From NCBI RefSeq assembly GCF_003957515.1, contig NZ_RQXW01000014.1, forward strand, positions 1 through 64,000: a stretch of 64,000 nucleotides of DNA, written 5' to 3'. A program made the position numbers and the translations under genes. The DNA comes from Amphritea opalescens. GTDB taxonomy: Bacteria > Pseudomonadota > Gammaproteobacteria > Pseudomonadales > Balneatricaceae. The notes below the pieces were generated by a model. The model did not search any database, was not told the DNA's origin, and was given only the letters and a program-made list of their open reading frames with translations. Positions 8,405 through 18,540 of the stretch are shown piece after piece (within the stretch, counting starts at the first letter, position 1; each line of letters begins with the position of its first letter).

Positions 8405-8602
8405 AGCCGACCTAGGTCGCTAACGAGCACCGCATTAGCCTAAAAGACCGGCGCTAATCCATGCGAAAATTTGCACTGCCGCTGGATTCTATATACATTG
8501 ACTGCCCTTTTTGAAGACAGCCCTTAGCGTTATTGCTGCATAACAATTAATAGCGACAGCTACAGAGCGATCGGTTATTCGCTCAGGATAAGTGAGTTAC
8601 GA

Positions 8603-9712
8603 ATGATGGGACAGAAAACGGCACTTTACGATAAGCATTTACAGATGAATGCCAAACTAGTGGACTTCGGTGGTTGGGATATGCCGATCCACTACGGTTC
8701 TCAGGTTGAAGAGCACCATATCGTCCGTCGCGATGCAGGTATGTTTGATGTGTCTCATATGACGGTCGTGGATGTCACCGGCGCTGATGCGAAAGAGTAT
8801 CTGCGTTACCTATTGGCGAACGATGTCATCCGACTACAGGAGCAGGGTAAAGCGCTCTATAGTGGTATGTTGAACGAAACCGGCGGCGTGGTTGATGATC
8901 TGATCGTCTATTTGATGACCGATCCCGATGTAACCGGTGAGTGGTTCCGGGTCGTGGTTAACTGTGGCACCCGTGAAAAAGATCTACGTTGGATGGCGGA
9001 TCATACCGCCAAGTTCGACAACGTCGCCTTGACGGAACGTCCTGAATTGGCGATGGTAGCCATTCAGGGGCCTAATGCGCTGGCGAAGGTTGCGTCGGTG
9101 TTGAGTGATGGGCGGGTTAAGCTGATTAACGACTTGAAGGTGTTTCAGGGGCTTGAATCTGAAGGCTGGTTTTTTGCGAGAACGGGCTATACTGGCGAAG
9201 ACGGACTTGAGGTGATGGTGCCAGAGGAGTATGTTGCAGACTTTTGGCAAGCCTTGGCCGATGCTGGCGTAGCGCCTTGTGGTTTGGGCGCGCGTGATAC
9301 CCTACGATTGGAAGCTGGTATGAATCTGTATGGCTCTGATATGGACGAGAAAATCTCGCCATTGTCGGCTAATATGGGTTGGACGATTGCTTGGGAACCG
9401 GCAGAACGCGATTTTGTAGGTCGTCAAGCGCTTGAAAAACAGCGTGAGGCGGGTGTAAAACAGAAGCTCGTTGGCTTGGTTCTTGAAAGCCGGGGCGTGC
9501 TCCGTAGCCACCAAAAAGTCATGATTAACGGTGAGGAAGCGGGTGAAATCACCAGCGGTTCTTTCTCGCCAACATTGGGTTGTTCTATAGCAATGGCCCG
9601 AGTATCGGCTAATATAGCGGATACATGCCATGTTGATATGCGTGGCAAACTGGTAGAAGTAAAAGTAGTTAAACCGTCATTTGTTCGCAATGGCGAGAAA
9701 GTGTATTCATAA
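8603..9712 (+). CDS. gcvT: aminomethyltransferase, T-protein of glycine cleavage
   Basis: T-protein takes the aminomethyl group from lipoyl-H-protein, makes 5,10-methylenetetrahydrofolate and releases ammonia. The 369-residue protein has the family start [20 protein letters not shown], the folate-binding region around MFDVSHM, and [15 protein letters not shown] followed by [19 protein letters not shown] second ATG follows immediately; AAGTGAG upstream supports the first. gcvH follows 23 bp downstream, but gcvP is not in the window. Confidence 0.93.
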   Translation: MMGQKTALYDKHLQMNAKLVDFGGWDMPIHYGSQVEEHHIVRRDAGMFDVSHMTVVDVTGADAKEYLRYLLANDVIRLQEQGKALYSGMLNETGGVVDDLIVYLMTDPDVTGEWFRVVVNCGTREKDLRWMADHTAKFDNVALTERPELAMVAIQGPNALAKVASVLSDGRVKLINDLKVFQGLESEGWFFARTGYTGEDGLEVMVPEEYVADFWQALADAGVAPCGLGARDTLRLEAGMNLYGSDMDEKISPLSANMGWTIAWEPAERDFVGRQALEKQREAGVKQKLVGLVLESRGVLRSHQKVMINGEEAGEITSGSFSPTLGCSIAMARVSANIADTCHVDMRGKLVEVKVVKPSFVRNGEKVYS

Positions 9713-9735
9713 ACTCTCACTGTAGGAAAGAGAAA

Positions 9736-10128
9736 ATGAGCGATATCCCAAGCGATCTGAAGTATGTTGCCAGCCATGAGTGGATCCGTGACGAGGGTGA
9801 TGGTGTTGTAACTATCGGTATTACTGATCATGCCCAAGACCTTCTGGGTGATGTAGTGTTTATTGAGCTGCCGGAAGCCGGCGCTGAATTCGCTACCGGT
9901 GATGACCTCGGTGTGGTTGAGTCTGTTAAAGCAGCATCGGATGTGTATGCGCCGTTGAGCGGCGAAATTATCGCCATCAATGGTGATCTGGAAGATGCCC
10001 CTGAGTTGGTTAACAGCGATCCTTACGGTGACGGTTGGTTTGTCCAACTGCGTCTGTCGGATACCACCGAACTCGATGATCTATTAGACGCTGACGGCTA
10101 CGCGGAGTTGTGCGAAGCCGAAAGCTGA
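9736..10128 (+). CDS. gcvH: glycine cleavage H-protein
   Basis: H-protein shuttles the aminomethyl intermediate on a lipoyl group between P-, T- and L-proteins. The 130-residue protein contains the lipoylation motif [18 protein letters not shown], with Lys at about position 65. A GTAGGAAAGAG ribosome site lies just upstream. It forms a two-gene operon with gcvT, closed by a terminator 23 bp downstream. Confidence 0.95.
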   Translation: MSDIPSDLKYVASHEWIRDEGDGVVTIGITDHAQDLLGDVVFIELPEAGAEFATGDDLGVVESVKAASDVYAPLSGEIIAINGDLEDAPELVNSDPYGDGWFVQLRLSDTTELDDLLDADGYAELCEAES

Positions 10129-10150
10129 TCTGTATTGATCATGTATAACT

Positions 10151-10180
10151 AAGCCCTGCCACTGCGGGGCTTTCTGTTTT
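10151..10180 (+). terminator. terminator after gcvTH
   Basis: AAGCCCTGC and GCGGGGCTT form a 9-bp stem with one wobble pair, followed by TCTGTTTT. It closes the gcvT-gcvH operon and shows that gcvP is not part of it. Confidence 0.8.
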
Positions 10181-10242
10181 CTGGGCCAGCAGGCTTTCTG
10201 CTAATAGTCCACCTAATAACTGTCTTACTGAGGGTAACTTCC

Positions 10243-11433
10243 TTGCAACAACTACGTTTAAATTCTGGCGCTGATAAGCGTCTACGCGGTGGCCATGTCT
10301 GGATCTACAGCAATGAAGTGAATACGCAGCTTACGCCATTGAAGCAGTTTGCTCCGGGTGAACAGGTAGTGGTGGAGAGCTCTGCGGGTAAGCCATTGGG
10401 ATTGGCGTACGTTAATCCTAATTCGTTGATCTGTGGTCGTCTGGTGAGCCGTAGCGTGAAGATTCCGCTGGATCGCTCTTTGATTGTTCATCGTCTGAAG
10501 ATTGCTTTGTCTTTGCGTGAAGCCTGTTTTGATAAGCCTTGCTACCGCTTAGTCTTCGGAGATAGCGATGGTCTGTCCGGTTTAGTGATCGACCGATTCT
10601 TCGATATCTTTGTTGTGCAAATTTCCACAGCGGGAATGGAGCTGTTTAAAGAGGATATTGTGGCGGCGTTGCAGAAAGTCTTTAAGCCGCAGGGTATTCT
10701 CTTCCGCAATGATGGCAAAATGCGTCAGACGGAAGGCCTGGAAAGTTACTCTGAAGTGGCTTACGGTGAAGTGCCTGAGCTCGTGCCGTTTGAAGAGAAT
10801 GGTGTGTCATTCTTGGCACCCGTACATAAAGGTCAGAAGACCGGTTGGTTCTATGATCACCGGTTAAACCGCGCGCGGATGCAGCAGCACGTTGAAGGCA
10901 AACGGGTGTTGGATCTATTCAGCTACATCGGTGGCTGGGGAGTGCAAGCCTTAGCGGCCGGCGCTGAACATGTGACCTGTTTGGATGCGTCTGAATTTGC
11001 TTTGGATGTGGCGCAGGAAAACGCTGTGTTGAATGGCGGTGAAGATCGCTTTACCAGTATTCAGGGCGATGCGTTTGATGGCTGCAAAATGCTGCTGGAA
11101 GAGGGCGAAAAGTTTGACGTGGTGATTGTTGATCCACCGGCCTTTATTCAGCGACGTAAAGATATTCGTAACGGCGAGCAGGCTTATAAACGGATCAATC
11201 AGTTGGCGATGCGGCTGGTGGCTAAAAATGGCCTGCTGATTTCGGCATCATGCTCTATGCACCTGCAGCGTGAACGGCTGGTGGATATTATCCGTTCCGA
11301 AAGTCGTGCGTTAGATCGTCAGGCACAGATTTTTGATCAGGGTCATCAGGGTGGCGATCATCCGGTCCACCCGGCGATACCGGAAACCGATTATCTGAAA
11401 TCCTATTTTGTCCGGTTGTTACCGGTCACCTAA
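10243..11433 (+). CDS. rlmI: RlmI-type 23S rRNA (cytosine-5) methyltransferase
   Basis: The 396-residue SAM-dependent methyltransferase has an N-terminal PUA domain (RLRGGHVWIYSNEV) and a Rossmann domain with VLDLFSYIGGWGVQALAAGA (SAM binding), VIVDPPAFIQRRKD, and SASCSMHL carrying the likely catalytic Cys. E. coli RlmI makes m5C1962 of 23S rRNA. Translation starts at TTG 10243, supported by GAGGGTAA 6 bp upstream and by the family N-terminus. It begins a short run with the downstream aldo/keto reductase. Confidence 0.85.
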   Translation: MQQLRLNSGADKRLRGGHVWIYSNEVNTQLTPLKQFAPGEQVVVESSAGKPLGLAYVNPNSLICGRLVSRSVKIPLDRSLIVHRLKIALSLREACFDKPCYRLVFGDSDGLSGLVIDRFFDIFVVQISTAGMELFKEDIVAALQKVFKPQGILFRNDGKMRQTEGLESYSEVAYGEVPELVPFEENGVSFLAPVHKGQKTGWFYDHRLNRARMQQHVEGKRVLDLFSYIGGWGVQALAAGAEHVTCLDASEFALDVAQENAVLNGGEDRFTSIQGDAFDGCKMLLEEGEKFDVVIVDPPAFIQRRKDIRNGEQAYKRINQLAMRLVAKNGLLISASCSMHLQRERLVDIIRSESRALDRQAQIFDQGHQGGDHPVHPAIPETDYLKSYFVRLLPVT

Positions 11434-11457
11434 ATCGATCTGAGGAAAGCATAGGCT

Positions 11458-12495
11458 ATGGATTATAAATTACTCGGTGGCAGTGAGCTGAACGTCAGCC
11501 GTCTCTGTTTGGGTACTATGACCTTCGGTCAACAAAATACCGAGGCCGAAGCGCATCAGCAGCTCGATTATGCGGTTGATGCAGGGATCAACTTCTTTGA
11601 TACGGCGGAGATGTATCCGGTACCGCCGAACCCAGCGACCCAAGGGCGTACGGAAGAGTACGTTGGTAGCTGGATTAAGGCGCGGGGTAACCGTGAGCGG
11701 ATTATTCTGGCGACTAAAGTAAGCGGGCCTGCAGAGATGGCGACGCATATTCGGCCGGGGCTCTGCCTCGATAAAGCCAATATCCGCCAAGCGATTACGG
11801 ATAGTTTGCAGCGTTTGCAGACCGATTATGTGGATCTTTATCAGATTCATTGGCCGGAGCGGTCGACTAACTTTTTTGGTCAGTTGAATTATAAGCACCA
11901 GCCGGAACAGGATGGCACGCCCATACTGGAAACGCTTGAAGCGCTAAAAGAGTTGGTCGATGAAGGACTAATTCGCTATGTCGGTTTATCCAATGAGGTG
12001 CCTTGGGGAGTGATGAAGTTCCTCAGTTATGCTGAGGCGCTTGGGTTGCCGCGGGTCGTTTCGGTGCAGAACCCATACAACTTGTTGAATCGAAAAGATG
12101 AAGTGGGTTTAAGTGAGGTGATGCTGCGGGAGAATGTGGATCTGTTAGCCTATTCACCCTTGGCGTTTGGTACGCTCAGTGGCAAGTATCTGGATGGTAG
12201 TGCAGGCCCCGATGATCGTATCAACCAGTTTCCTCGCTTTGCCCGCTATTTTACCGATATGGGGCTGAAGGCGACGGCGGAATATGTCTTGCTGGCACGG
12301 GAGCATGGTCTTGACCCCGCGCAGATGGCGTTGGCGTTTGTGAACCATCAGCCTTTTGTCGGCAGCAATATTATCGGTGCGACCACGATGGAACAGTTGC
12401 AGAGTAATATCCGTTCTATCGATCTAAAGTTGTCAGCCGAGGTGCTCGACGGGATTGAACGGATTGCCACGCAATACTCGAATCCTTGTCCCTAA
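11458..12495 (+). CDS. tas: Tas-like aldo/keto reductase
   Basis: The 345-residue NADP(H)-dependent oxidoreductase resembles E. coli Tas: LGTMTFGQQNTEAEAHQQLD and DTAEMYPVPPNPATQGRTEE near the start are close to it. The aldo/keto reductase tetrad is visible as Asp and Tyr in DTAEMYP, Lys in ATKVSG and His in QIHWPER. The natural substrate of Tas is not known. It starts 24 bp after rlmI and ends in a strong bidirectional terminator. Confidence 0.82.
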   Translation: MDYKLLGGSELNVSRLCLGTMTFGQQNTEAEAHQQLDYAVDAGINFFDTAEMYPVPPNPATQGRTEEYVGSWIKARGNRERIILATKVSGPAEMATHIRPGLCLDKANIRQAITDSLQRLQTDYVDLYQIHWPERSTNFFGQLNYKHQPEQDGTPILETLEALKELVDEGLIRYVGLSNEVPWGVMKFLSYAEALGLPRVVSVQNPYNLLNRKDEVGLSEVMLRENVDLLAYSPLAFGTLSGKYLDGSAGPDDRINQFPRFARYFTDMGLKATAEYVLLAREHGLDPAQMALAFVNHQPFVGSNIIGATTMEQLQSNIRSIDLKLSAEVLDGIERIATQYSNPCP

Positions 12496-12512
12496 TGGGT
12501 CAGCTTTAATCG

Positions 12513-12543
12513 AAAAATGCGCTCATTGAAGCGCATTTTTTAT
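12513..12543. terminator. bidirectional terminator between convergent genes
   Basis: AAAAATGCGCT, a CATTGA loop and AGCGCATTTTT form an 11-bp perfect stem with A- and T-tracts on the two sides. It serves the plus-strand reductase and the convergent minus-strand CBS gene. Confidence 0.85.
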
Positions 12544-12560
12544 ATCGATGAATAATTCAT

Positions 12561-12965
12561 TCAGGCCGCTCGGCACTGTTTTAGTTGGTTGTTTAGCGCG
12601 GCCATCACCTGACCCCGTTTAACGAGACCGACGAGTATGCCGTTGTCGATGACCGGATAGATTTTCGGCTTATTCGTGGCCATCATCTGCGCGAGTTCCA
12701 GCACGGTTTGGCTAGGTTTTACGCTCAGCGGTGTGCGTTGCATCATATCCTTGACCAACACATGGCTGTCACAGTGATAGCTATCGCCGAGTAAGAACGG
12801 GATGCAATCTTGCTCTGATAGGAAGCCGGTGAGATGCTTGTTGGCATCGATGACGGGCAAACCGATCATGTTACTAGCGATGAGTTGATCCACTGCTTGT
12901 GGTAATGACATCTCTTCAGGTAACGGTGTTATGCATTCAGACATAATATCTCTAATTAAAATCAT
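12561..12965 (-). CDS. CBS-domain protein
   Basis: The 134-residue protein is a bare pair of CBS domains (residues about 5-60 and 70-125), seen in IRDIMSECITPLPEEMSLPQ and VKDMMQRTPLSVKPSQTVLE. CBS pairs bind adenosine nucleotides and usually regulate another protein; no effector domain is attached here. The frame is open to an ATG at 12974, but AGAGGAG abuts that codon, while ATG 12965 is 9 bp from AGGAG and is preferred. It is a single gene; its partner is unknown. Confidence 0.75.
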   Translation of the reverse strand: MILIRDIMSECITPLPEEMSLPQAVDQLIASNMIGLPVIDANKHLTGFLSEQDCIPFLLGDSYHCDSHVLVKDMMQRTPLSVKPSQTVLELAQMMATNKPKIYPVIDNGILVGLVKRGQVMAALNNQLKQCRAA

Positions 12966-13066
12966 GGTCTTCATCTCCTCTGTTGCTTATATACAGTCTT
13001 GCAGCAAAACGTGGGTTTCACCAATCAGGCTTGGCTATTCAGCTGATAGCGGCAAGCTACTGGATA

Positions 13067-13100
13067 TAAAAAATGCCCCACCTGTGAGGGCAGAGCATTA
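13067..13100 (-). terminator. terminator of the HAD phosphatase gene
   Basis: On the minus strand AATGC and CCC pair with GGG and GCATT across an interior loop, followed by TTTTTATA. It lies 34 bp past the stop of the HAD gene. Confidence 0.6.
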
Positions 13101-13133
13101 GATGTTGAATCGATTAAGAGGAGATGGGGCGCT

Positions 13134-13787
13134 TTATCGGAGACTAATAATGGGCCAGCCGTTATCTTCAGCGGTTTGCTTGAGCCGTTCATCGGGATCG
13201 ACGGCGACGGGGTGGGTGACCCGTTCCAGCAATGGCTTATCGTTAATGGAATCGCTGTAAAAATAGCTGTCGTCCATGGAACGGCCGGTTTGCGCTAGCC
13301 AAGCGTTAAGACGCTCTACTTTGCCCGCCTGAAAGCAGGGAATGCCCGCGACTTTACCCGTATAGCGACCATCAATCATCTCGGGTTCGGTGGCTAGGGT
13401 ATCGTCGACACCAAGTGCGGCGGCGATAGGGCCGGTGACAAAACGGTTGGTGGCGGTAATGATTAGTAGGTAATCACCTTGGTCACGATGTTTTTGCAGC
13501 AGCGTGGCTGCTTTGTCTAACATCATCGAGGCTACGGTGGTCTGCATAAATTCTTGATGCAGTTGTTCGAGGACGGCTGGCTCATGCTCGCTTAAGGGTT
13601 TTAGCGCAAACTCCAGAAACTCGAGGATATCCAGCGTACCTTTTTGATATTGTTGATAAAAATAATCATTGGCTTGACGGTAGGCTTGAGTATCGACAAT
13701 ACCCTTGTTGCATAAAAACTCGCCCCAGGCGTGATCGCTATCGCCGTTTAGTAGGGTGTTATCTAAATCGAAAATCGCCAGGCTCAA
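13134..13787 (-). CDS. HAD-IB family phosphatase, SerB/histidinol-phosphatase-like
   Basis: The 217-residue protein shows all HAD motifs: nucleophile DLDNTLLNGD (motif I), IITATN (motif II), the Lys of GKVERLNAW (motif III) and YSDSINDKPLL (motif IV). The alpha-helical cap between motifs I and II places it in subfamily IB with phosphoserine phosphatase. The orthologous position beside rppH and ptsP in Pseudomonas holds PA0335, reported to act as a histidinol-phosphatase; that activity is a reasonable guess here but not proven. It is divergent from rppH across about 165 bp. Confidence 0.82.
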   Translation of the reverse strand: MSLAIFDLDNTLLNGDSDHAWGEFLCNKGIVDTQAYRQANDYFYQQYQKGTLDILEFLEFALKPLSEHEPAVLEQLHQEFMQTTVASMMLDKAATLLQKHRDQGDYLLIITATNRFVTGPIAAALGVDDTLATEPEMIDGRYTGKVAGIPCFQAGKVERLNAWLAQTGRSMDDSYFYSDSINDKPLLERVTHPVAVDPDERLKQTAEDNGWPIISLR

Positions 13788-13951
13788 GGTTCTCTCTCCA
13801 ATATAAGGTCAGCTTTAAAACGCAGCGCTAAGAATAGTGGCTCATGGTTAAGGTGGCAATTATTAATCCTGAATTTTATCGGCCAGCTTAATTTGCTGTA
13901 TTGCCTGAAGTTGTGGAACAATAGCGTAAAAGAATTTGTAAGGAATTCACC

Positions 13952-14455
13952 GTGATAGATTCAGATGGGTTCAGGCCGAATGTCGGTATCATTCTGGCGA
14001 ACTCGATGGGTCAGGTGCTTTGGGCAAGACGTATAGGGCAAAATGCATGGCAGTTTCCTCAAGGGGGAATTAACGTGTCAGAATCGCCAGAACAGGCGAT
14101 GTATCGGGAACTTAAAGAGGAGATTGGGCTCTCACCTGAAGATGTTGAGGTGATTGCTGTTACCCGAGGCTGGCTTCGTTACCGGCTACCCAAACGCATG
14201 ATAAGACACCATTCCCATCCGGTTTGTGTAGGACAGAAACAAAAATGGTTTTTACTGCGCATGTTGAGTGATGACAGCGCAGTCGTGATAGATTCAACAA
14301 ACTCTCCTGAGTTTGATGGCTGGCGTTGGGTGAGTTACTGGTACCCTCTTGGCCAAGTGGTGGCATTTAAGCGGGATGTGTATCGCAAAGCGATGCGTGA
14401 ACTGTCACCAAAATTGACCCGACTGGTTCTTGGGGGCTGGTATATAAAGGAGTAG
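13952..14455 (+). CDS. rppH: RNA pyrophosphohydrolase RppH
   Basis: RppH removes pyrophosphate from the 5' triphosphate end of mRNA and starts RNase E-dependent decay. The 167-residue protein matches E. coli RppH closely ([32 protein letters not shown]) and holds a full Nudix box from GGIN through [14 protein letters not shown]. It starts with GTG 13952, 8 bp after AAGGAA. ptsP follows after 7 bp, an order conserved across gammaproteobacteria. Confidence 0.94.
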   Translation: MIDSDGFRPNVGIILANSMGQVLWARRIGQNAWQFPQGGINVSESPEQAMYRELKEEIGLSPEDVEVIAVTRGWLRYRLPKRMIRHHSHPVCVGQKQKWFLLRMLSDDSAVVIDSTNSPEFDGWRWVSYWYPLGQVVAFKRDVYRKAMRELSPKLTRLVLGGWYIKE

Positions 14456-14462
14456 GCACCGT

Positions 14463-16742
14463 ATGCTGGAAACGCTACGCAAAATTGTACAGGAGGTTAA
14501 TGCCGCAGCGGATCTTGAATCGGTGCTGGATGTTATTGTCCGCCGTGTGCAGCGTGCGATCCGTACAGATGTCTGCTCTATCTATCTGCTTGACCGACAA
14601 CGCGAACGCTATATGTTGATGGCGACGCAGGGGTTGAATCAAAAGTCAGTCGGGCGAGTCTCTCTTTCGGTTGACGAGGGTATTGTGGGCTTGGTCGGTC
14701 AGCGTGCTGAGCCGATCAACCTCGAAGATGCGGCGACCCACAGCGCATTTACCTATTTAAAAGGTACTGGCGAAAAAAAGTTTCATGCGTTTCTCGGCGT
14801 GCCGATTATTCACCATCGCACCTTGTTGGGGGTTCTGGTTGTTCAGCAAAAGCTGATTCGTAAGTTTGACGAATCAGAAGAAGCCTTCATGGTGACGATG
14901 TCGGCGCAACTGGCGGGGGTGATCGCCCACGCAGAGGCGACCGGTTCAATTCTACAGATTTCCGACCACACTAAAAACGAAGCCGACCGTAAGTTTGAAG
15001 GCGTCTCCGGCTGTATCGGTGTCGCTATTGGCCCCGCCGTGGTGATGACGCCGCTAGCGGATCTCGACGGTGTGCCGGATCGAAAAGTCGATGATATTAA
15101 GGCCGAGGTGGCCACCTTTAAGCGAGCCTTGGCTCAAGTGCGGCGGGATATTAAACGGGTAGGCCGTAGCCTAGCGAAACGTTTGCGTTCAGAAGAGCGT
15201 GAGCTGTTTGATGTGTATATCCGTATGCTCGATGACAATGCGTTGGGCGGCGAGATTATTGCTCGTATTAAAGCGGGAAGTTGGGCTCAGGGTGCACTCA
15301 AACAGGTGATTGGCGAGCATGTGCAGCAGTTCTCGATGATGGATGATCCTTATCTGAGAGAACGGGCTACGGATATTAAAGATCTTGGCCGCCGCATGCT
15401 GACCTTCCTGCAGGAATCTGGCCCCTCATTGTCAGAGATTGTCTTCCCGGAAAATACCATTCTGGTGGCCGATGAGCTAACACCTGCGATGCTTGGTGAG
15501 GTGCCGACGGAAAAGTTGGTCGGCCTGATCTCCGTGCATGGCTCCGGTAACTCCCATGCGGCGATTCTGGCCCGCTCGATGGGTATTCCTACTTTGATGG
15601 GGGTTGTAGATCTGCCCTATACGCGGGTAGAAGGGTTGAATGTGATTCTCGATGGCTACTCCGGTCGGGCGTTTATCAATCCATCTGACGATCTGATTCA
15701 GTGTTATCAAGAGGTTATCCGTGAGGAAGACGAGGTTAATGCGGGGCTCGAAGGGTTAAAGGAGCTGCCGGCGGAAACCACCGATGGTTATCGTATGCCG
15801 CTGTGGGTGAATACCGGTTTGATTGCCGATGTCGCTCGGGCCCTCGATCGGGGGGCGGAAGGTATCGGTCTCTATCGCACCGAGATTCCCTTTATGATTC
15901 GGGATTTCTTCCCCAGCGAGCAGGATCAGATGGAGACCTATCGCAAGCAGTTAGAAGCCTTTGCGCCCCGTCCGGTCACCATGCGCACGCTGGATATCGG
16001 TGGTGATAAACCGCTGTCCTACTTTCCCATTAAAGAAGATAACCCCTTTCTCGGCTGGCGCGGTATTCGGGTGACCTTGGATCATCCCGAGATCTTTCTG
16101 GTGCAGATTCGAGCCATGCTCCGTGCCGCCGAGGGGTTAGATAACCTGCGTATCATGCTGCCGATGGTCACCAGCGTGCGGGAGGTAGATGAATCTAAAC
16201 GGCTGATTGCACAAGCGGTGGAAGGTTTGCGAGAAGAGGGACATAACATCACTCAACCGCTGATTGGCGTGATGATCGAAGTCCCTGCGGCTGTCTATCA
16301 GGTGCGTCGTTTTGCACGGCGGGTCGATTTTATCTCGGTGGGTTCGAATGACCTGACCCAGTATCTGTTGGCCGTCGATCGCAATAATCCACGGGTGGCG
16401 GATCTTTACGTGCCTTATCATCCGGCGGTGTTAAAAGCGTTGCAGTTCATCGTTTTGGAAGCCCACAAAGAGAATGTCTCGGTAAGCATCTGTGGTGAAA
16501 TGGCGGCGGACCCTGCGGGTGCTATTTTGCTGATGGCGATGGGTTACGATGTGCTGTCCATGAATGCAACGAACCTGCCTAAGGTGAAATTTGCTTTGCG
16601 GGGAATCAGTTTTGAGCGGGCCAAGGCGCTATTAAGCGAGATTATCGTGATTGGCGATGCGGATAAGATTCAGGCTGCGTTGAGTAGTCGCTTGAAAGAG
16701 ATGGGCCTAGGTCAGCTGACTCAGCCGACGATGCCCGACTGA
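14463..16742 (+). CDS. ptsP: PtsP, nitrogen-PTS enzyme I
   Basis: Enzyme I of the nitrogen phosphotransferase system passes phosphate from PEP to NPr and on to EIIA-Ntr, a regulatory relay. The 759-residue protein has an N-terminal GAF domain (about 1-160), the PTS N-terminal and swivelling domain with the phosphorylated His at about 365 (GNSHAAILARSMGIP), and a PEP-binding barrel with RTEIPFMIRD and SICGEMAADP, whose Cys is catalytic. Length fits the GAF-containing family. It overlaps nothing and starts 7 bp after rppH. Confidence 0.94.
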   Translation: MLETLRKIVQEVNAAADLESVLDVIVRRVQRAIRTDVCSIYLLDRQRERYMLMATQGLNQKSVGRVSLSVDEGIVGLVGQRAEPINLEDAATHSAFTYLKGTGEKKFHAFLGVPIIHHRTLLGVLVVQQKLIRKFDESEEAFMVTMSAQLAGVIAHAEATGSILQISDHTKNEADRKFEGVSGCIGVAIGPAVVMTPLADLDGVPDRKVDDIKAEVATFKRALAQVRRDIKRVGRSLAKRLRSEERELFDVYIRMLDDNALGGEIIARIKAGSWAQGALKQVIGEHVQQFSMMDDPYLRERATDIKDLGRRMLTFLQESGPSLSEIVFPENTILVADELTPAMLGEVPTEKLVGLISVHGSGNSHAAILARSMGIPTLMGVVDLPYTRVEGLNVILDGYSGRAFINPSDDLIQCYQEVIREEDEVNAGLEGLKELPAETTDGYRMPLWVNTGLIADVARALDRGAEGIGLYRTEIPFMIRDFFPSEQDQMETYRKQLEAFAPRPVTMRTLDIGGDKPLSYFPIKEDNPFLGWRGIRVTLDHPEIFLVQIRAMLRAAEGLDNLRIMLPMVTSVREVDESKRLIAQAVEGLREEGHNITQPLIGVMIEVPAAVYQVRRFARRVDFISVGSNDLTQYLLAVDRNNPRVADLYVPYHPAVLKALQFIVLEAHKENVSVSICGEMAADPAGAILLMAMGYDVLSMNATNLPKVKFALRGISFERAKALLSEIIVIGDADKIQAALSSRLKEMGLGQLTQPTMPD

Positions 16743-16783
16743 TCGATCGCCGCTGAATGTTCGAGACTCAAGCTTTCGTTCTT

Positions 16784-17545
16784 TTAACTGGGTTTCAGTG
16801 CTACGAAGCGAAAGGCATGTCGCTCGGTTTTTCCCTGCGCATCATAACTCTGTTCGACCACCTCGGTTTCACCATTATGCTTGATGAGTATCGCGGTGGT
16901 GGCTCGGGTGCCGTAGTGCTCTGAATGAATAAAGCTGGCGGATAGTCGGCGTTCGAGAGCGAGATCGATACCGGTGTGTGGTAACTGTTCGTCGGGGTAG
17001 GTGGTTGTGTCCTGCATCAGTTTGATGAGGCTATCGGGGGATAAGTCGTTATCGATACACTGTTTTAAGGCCTGCTTGGCCGCGAGGAGTTTTGGCCAGG
17101 GAGTATCAAAGACAGCGTTGCTGATGCCGTGAATCCCATTGGGGATTGGTTGCAGTGCTTCGGCACGATTGGATAGATAGCATAGTTGCTGGCCATCATC
17201 GATGAGTTGATTAAAGCCATCAAAATCATCGGTGTGGGTCGTGCGAATAAAGTGACTACAGCTTTGATCGCTCAGTAGAAAATCTAGCGGCAGGTTGCCC
17301 CTAGAGCGATGCCCCTGGGGTTTAGTTAAGCCGTTGCGGTGGTTAGTGAGGGCGGAAAAGCGCCCGCTACGGGTGAGCCCTAACCAGGTGCCGCCTTGTT
17401 CGAGATCTTTGCCTGCCAATAGATCGGGCTGGTCGGGCCAGTACTGCATCGCACGGGTAGGGCGATTGTAAAACTCATCCCGATTAGCGGTGAGGATCAG
17501 TTTGTAGTCGGGGTGGTGGTTGTAGGCGAACAGAATCAGGCACAC
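16784..17545 (-). CDS. NRDE (TANGO2-like) family protein
   Basis: The 253-residue protein begins MCLILFAYNHHPDYKLILTA and continues NRDEFYNRPT, the NRDE motif that names the family, with Cys at position 2. It then has GGTWLGLTRSGRFSALTNHR, also typical. Relatives in eukaryotes (TANGO2) are linked to Golgi organisation and heme handling, and the bacterial role is not established. The Cys2 start suggests N-terminal nucleophile chemistry, which is an inference. It is convergent with ptsP and divergent from lgt. Confidence 0.82.
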   Translation of the reverse strand: MCLILFAYNHHPDYKLILTANRDEFYNRPTRAMQYWPDQPDLLAGKDLEQGGTWLGLTRSGRFSALTNHRNGLTKPQGHRSRGNLPLDFLLSDQSCSHFIRTTHTDDFDGFNQLIDDGQQLCYLSNRAEALQPIPNGIHGISNAVFDTPWPKLLAAKQALKQCIDNDLSPDSLIKLMQDTTTYPDEQLPHTGIDLALERRLSASFIHSEHYGTRATTAILIKHNGETEVVEQSYDAQGKTERHAFRFVALKPS

Positions 17546-17720
17546 GGCGGGTTCTCTCTTTGGCTCGGCAAGCGTTAGCCGTTATATTTATAAGAAATTT
17601 TTATCGCTAAGCTGTGGGTAACAGCTTCATTTAAAACCAATATTTGTCATTTATCTATTATAGGATGCGCAATAAGCGTGATTTTATCCGGCAGATTCAG
17701 AATAAAGGAAGTCAGTTTTA

Positions 17721-18518
17721 ATGTGGGTGCATGATATTGATCCAATTGCGGTGGCGTTAGGGCCATTAAAAATTCACTGGTATGGGCTGATGTATCTGGT
17801 TGGTTTCGCCTCAGCCTGGTATCTCGGTGGTAAGCGCGCACGTCGCCCCGGTTCTGGTTGGACCGAAGAGCAGATCTCCGATCTGATTTTTTGGGGCGCT
17901 GTCGGGGTGGTGCTCGGGGGCCGGTTTGGTTATGTGGTGTTTTATAACTTTGATCAGTTTCTCAACGATCCGCTCTGGTTATTTGCCGTCTGGGAAGGAG
18001 GGATGTCATTCCATGGTGGCTTGCTCGGGGTGATTGCGGCGATTGGTTATTTCTCCCATAAATATCAGAAGAGCTATTTTGATATCGGTGACTTTGTCGC
18101 GCCCTTGATTCCGATTGGGTTGGGCGCGGGACGTATCGGTAACTTTATTGGTGGCGAGCTATGGGGTCGGCCAACGGATCAAAGCTGGGGTGTTATTTTT
18201 CCCCGTGCCGGTGATACGTTAGCCCGTCATCCATCGCAGCTGTATGAATTTGCCTTAGAGGGCGTGGTGCTGTTTGTGGTGCTGTGGTTCTATTCCGCTA
18301 AACCGCGGCCAAAAATGGCGGTCTCAGGGATGTTCTTGCTCTGTTACGGTCTGTTCCGTTCGAGCGTTGAGTTCTTTCGTCAACCGGATGTGCAGTTGGG
18401 CTATGTGGCGCTGGATTGGTTGACGATGGGCCAGTTGTTGTCGTTGCCGATGATTGCGTTAGGTGCTTTCTTATTATGGTTAGCTTATAGCCGGGATACC
18501 GTGAAACGGATGGCATAG
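17721..18518 (+). CDS. lgt: prolipoprotein diacylglyceryl transferase
   Basis: Lgt moves diacylglycerol from phosphatidylglycerol onto the lipobox cysteine of prolipoproteins, the first step of lipoprotein maturation in the inner membrane. The 265-residue protein has about seven membrane segments and the family signature [19 protein letters not shown], with SFHGGLLG and HPSQLYEF nearby. The ATG at 17721 lies 12 bp after AAAGGAAG. thyA usually lies close by in this group, and here it is separated from lgt by a minus-strand Nudix gene. Confidence 0.94.
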   Translation: MWVHDIDPIAVALGPLKIHWYGLMYLVGFASAWYLGGKRARRPGSGWTEEQISDLIFWGAVGVVLGGRFGYVVFYNFDQFLNDPLWLFAVWEGGMSFHGGLLGVIAAIGYFSHKYQKSYFDIGDFVAPLIPIGLGAGRIGNFIGGELWGRPTDQSWGVIFPRAGDTLARHPSQLYEFALEGVVLFVVLWFYSAKPRPKMAVSGMFLLCYGLFRSSVEFFRQPDVQLGYVALDWLTMGQLLSLPMIALGAFLLWLAYSRDTVKRMA

Positions 18519-18540
18519 GTCGTTCTCTAACGGCCCCGTG

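Noticed and set aside
8405..8602. possible glycine riboswitch before gcvT
   Set aside because: I looked for the conserved GGAGAG and GCCGAAGGNGC-like elements and do not see them.
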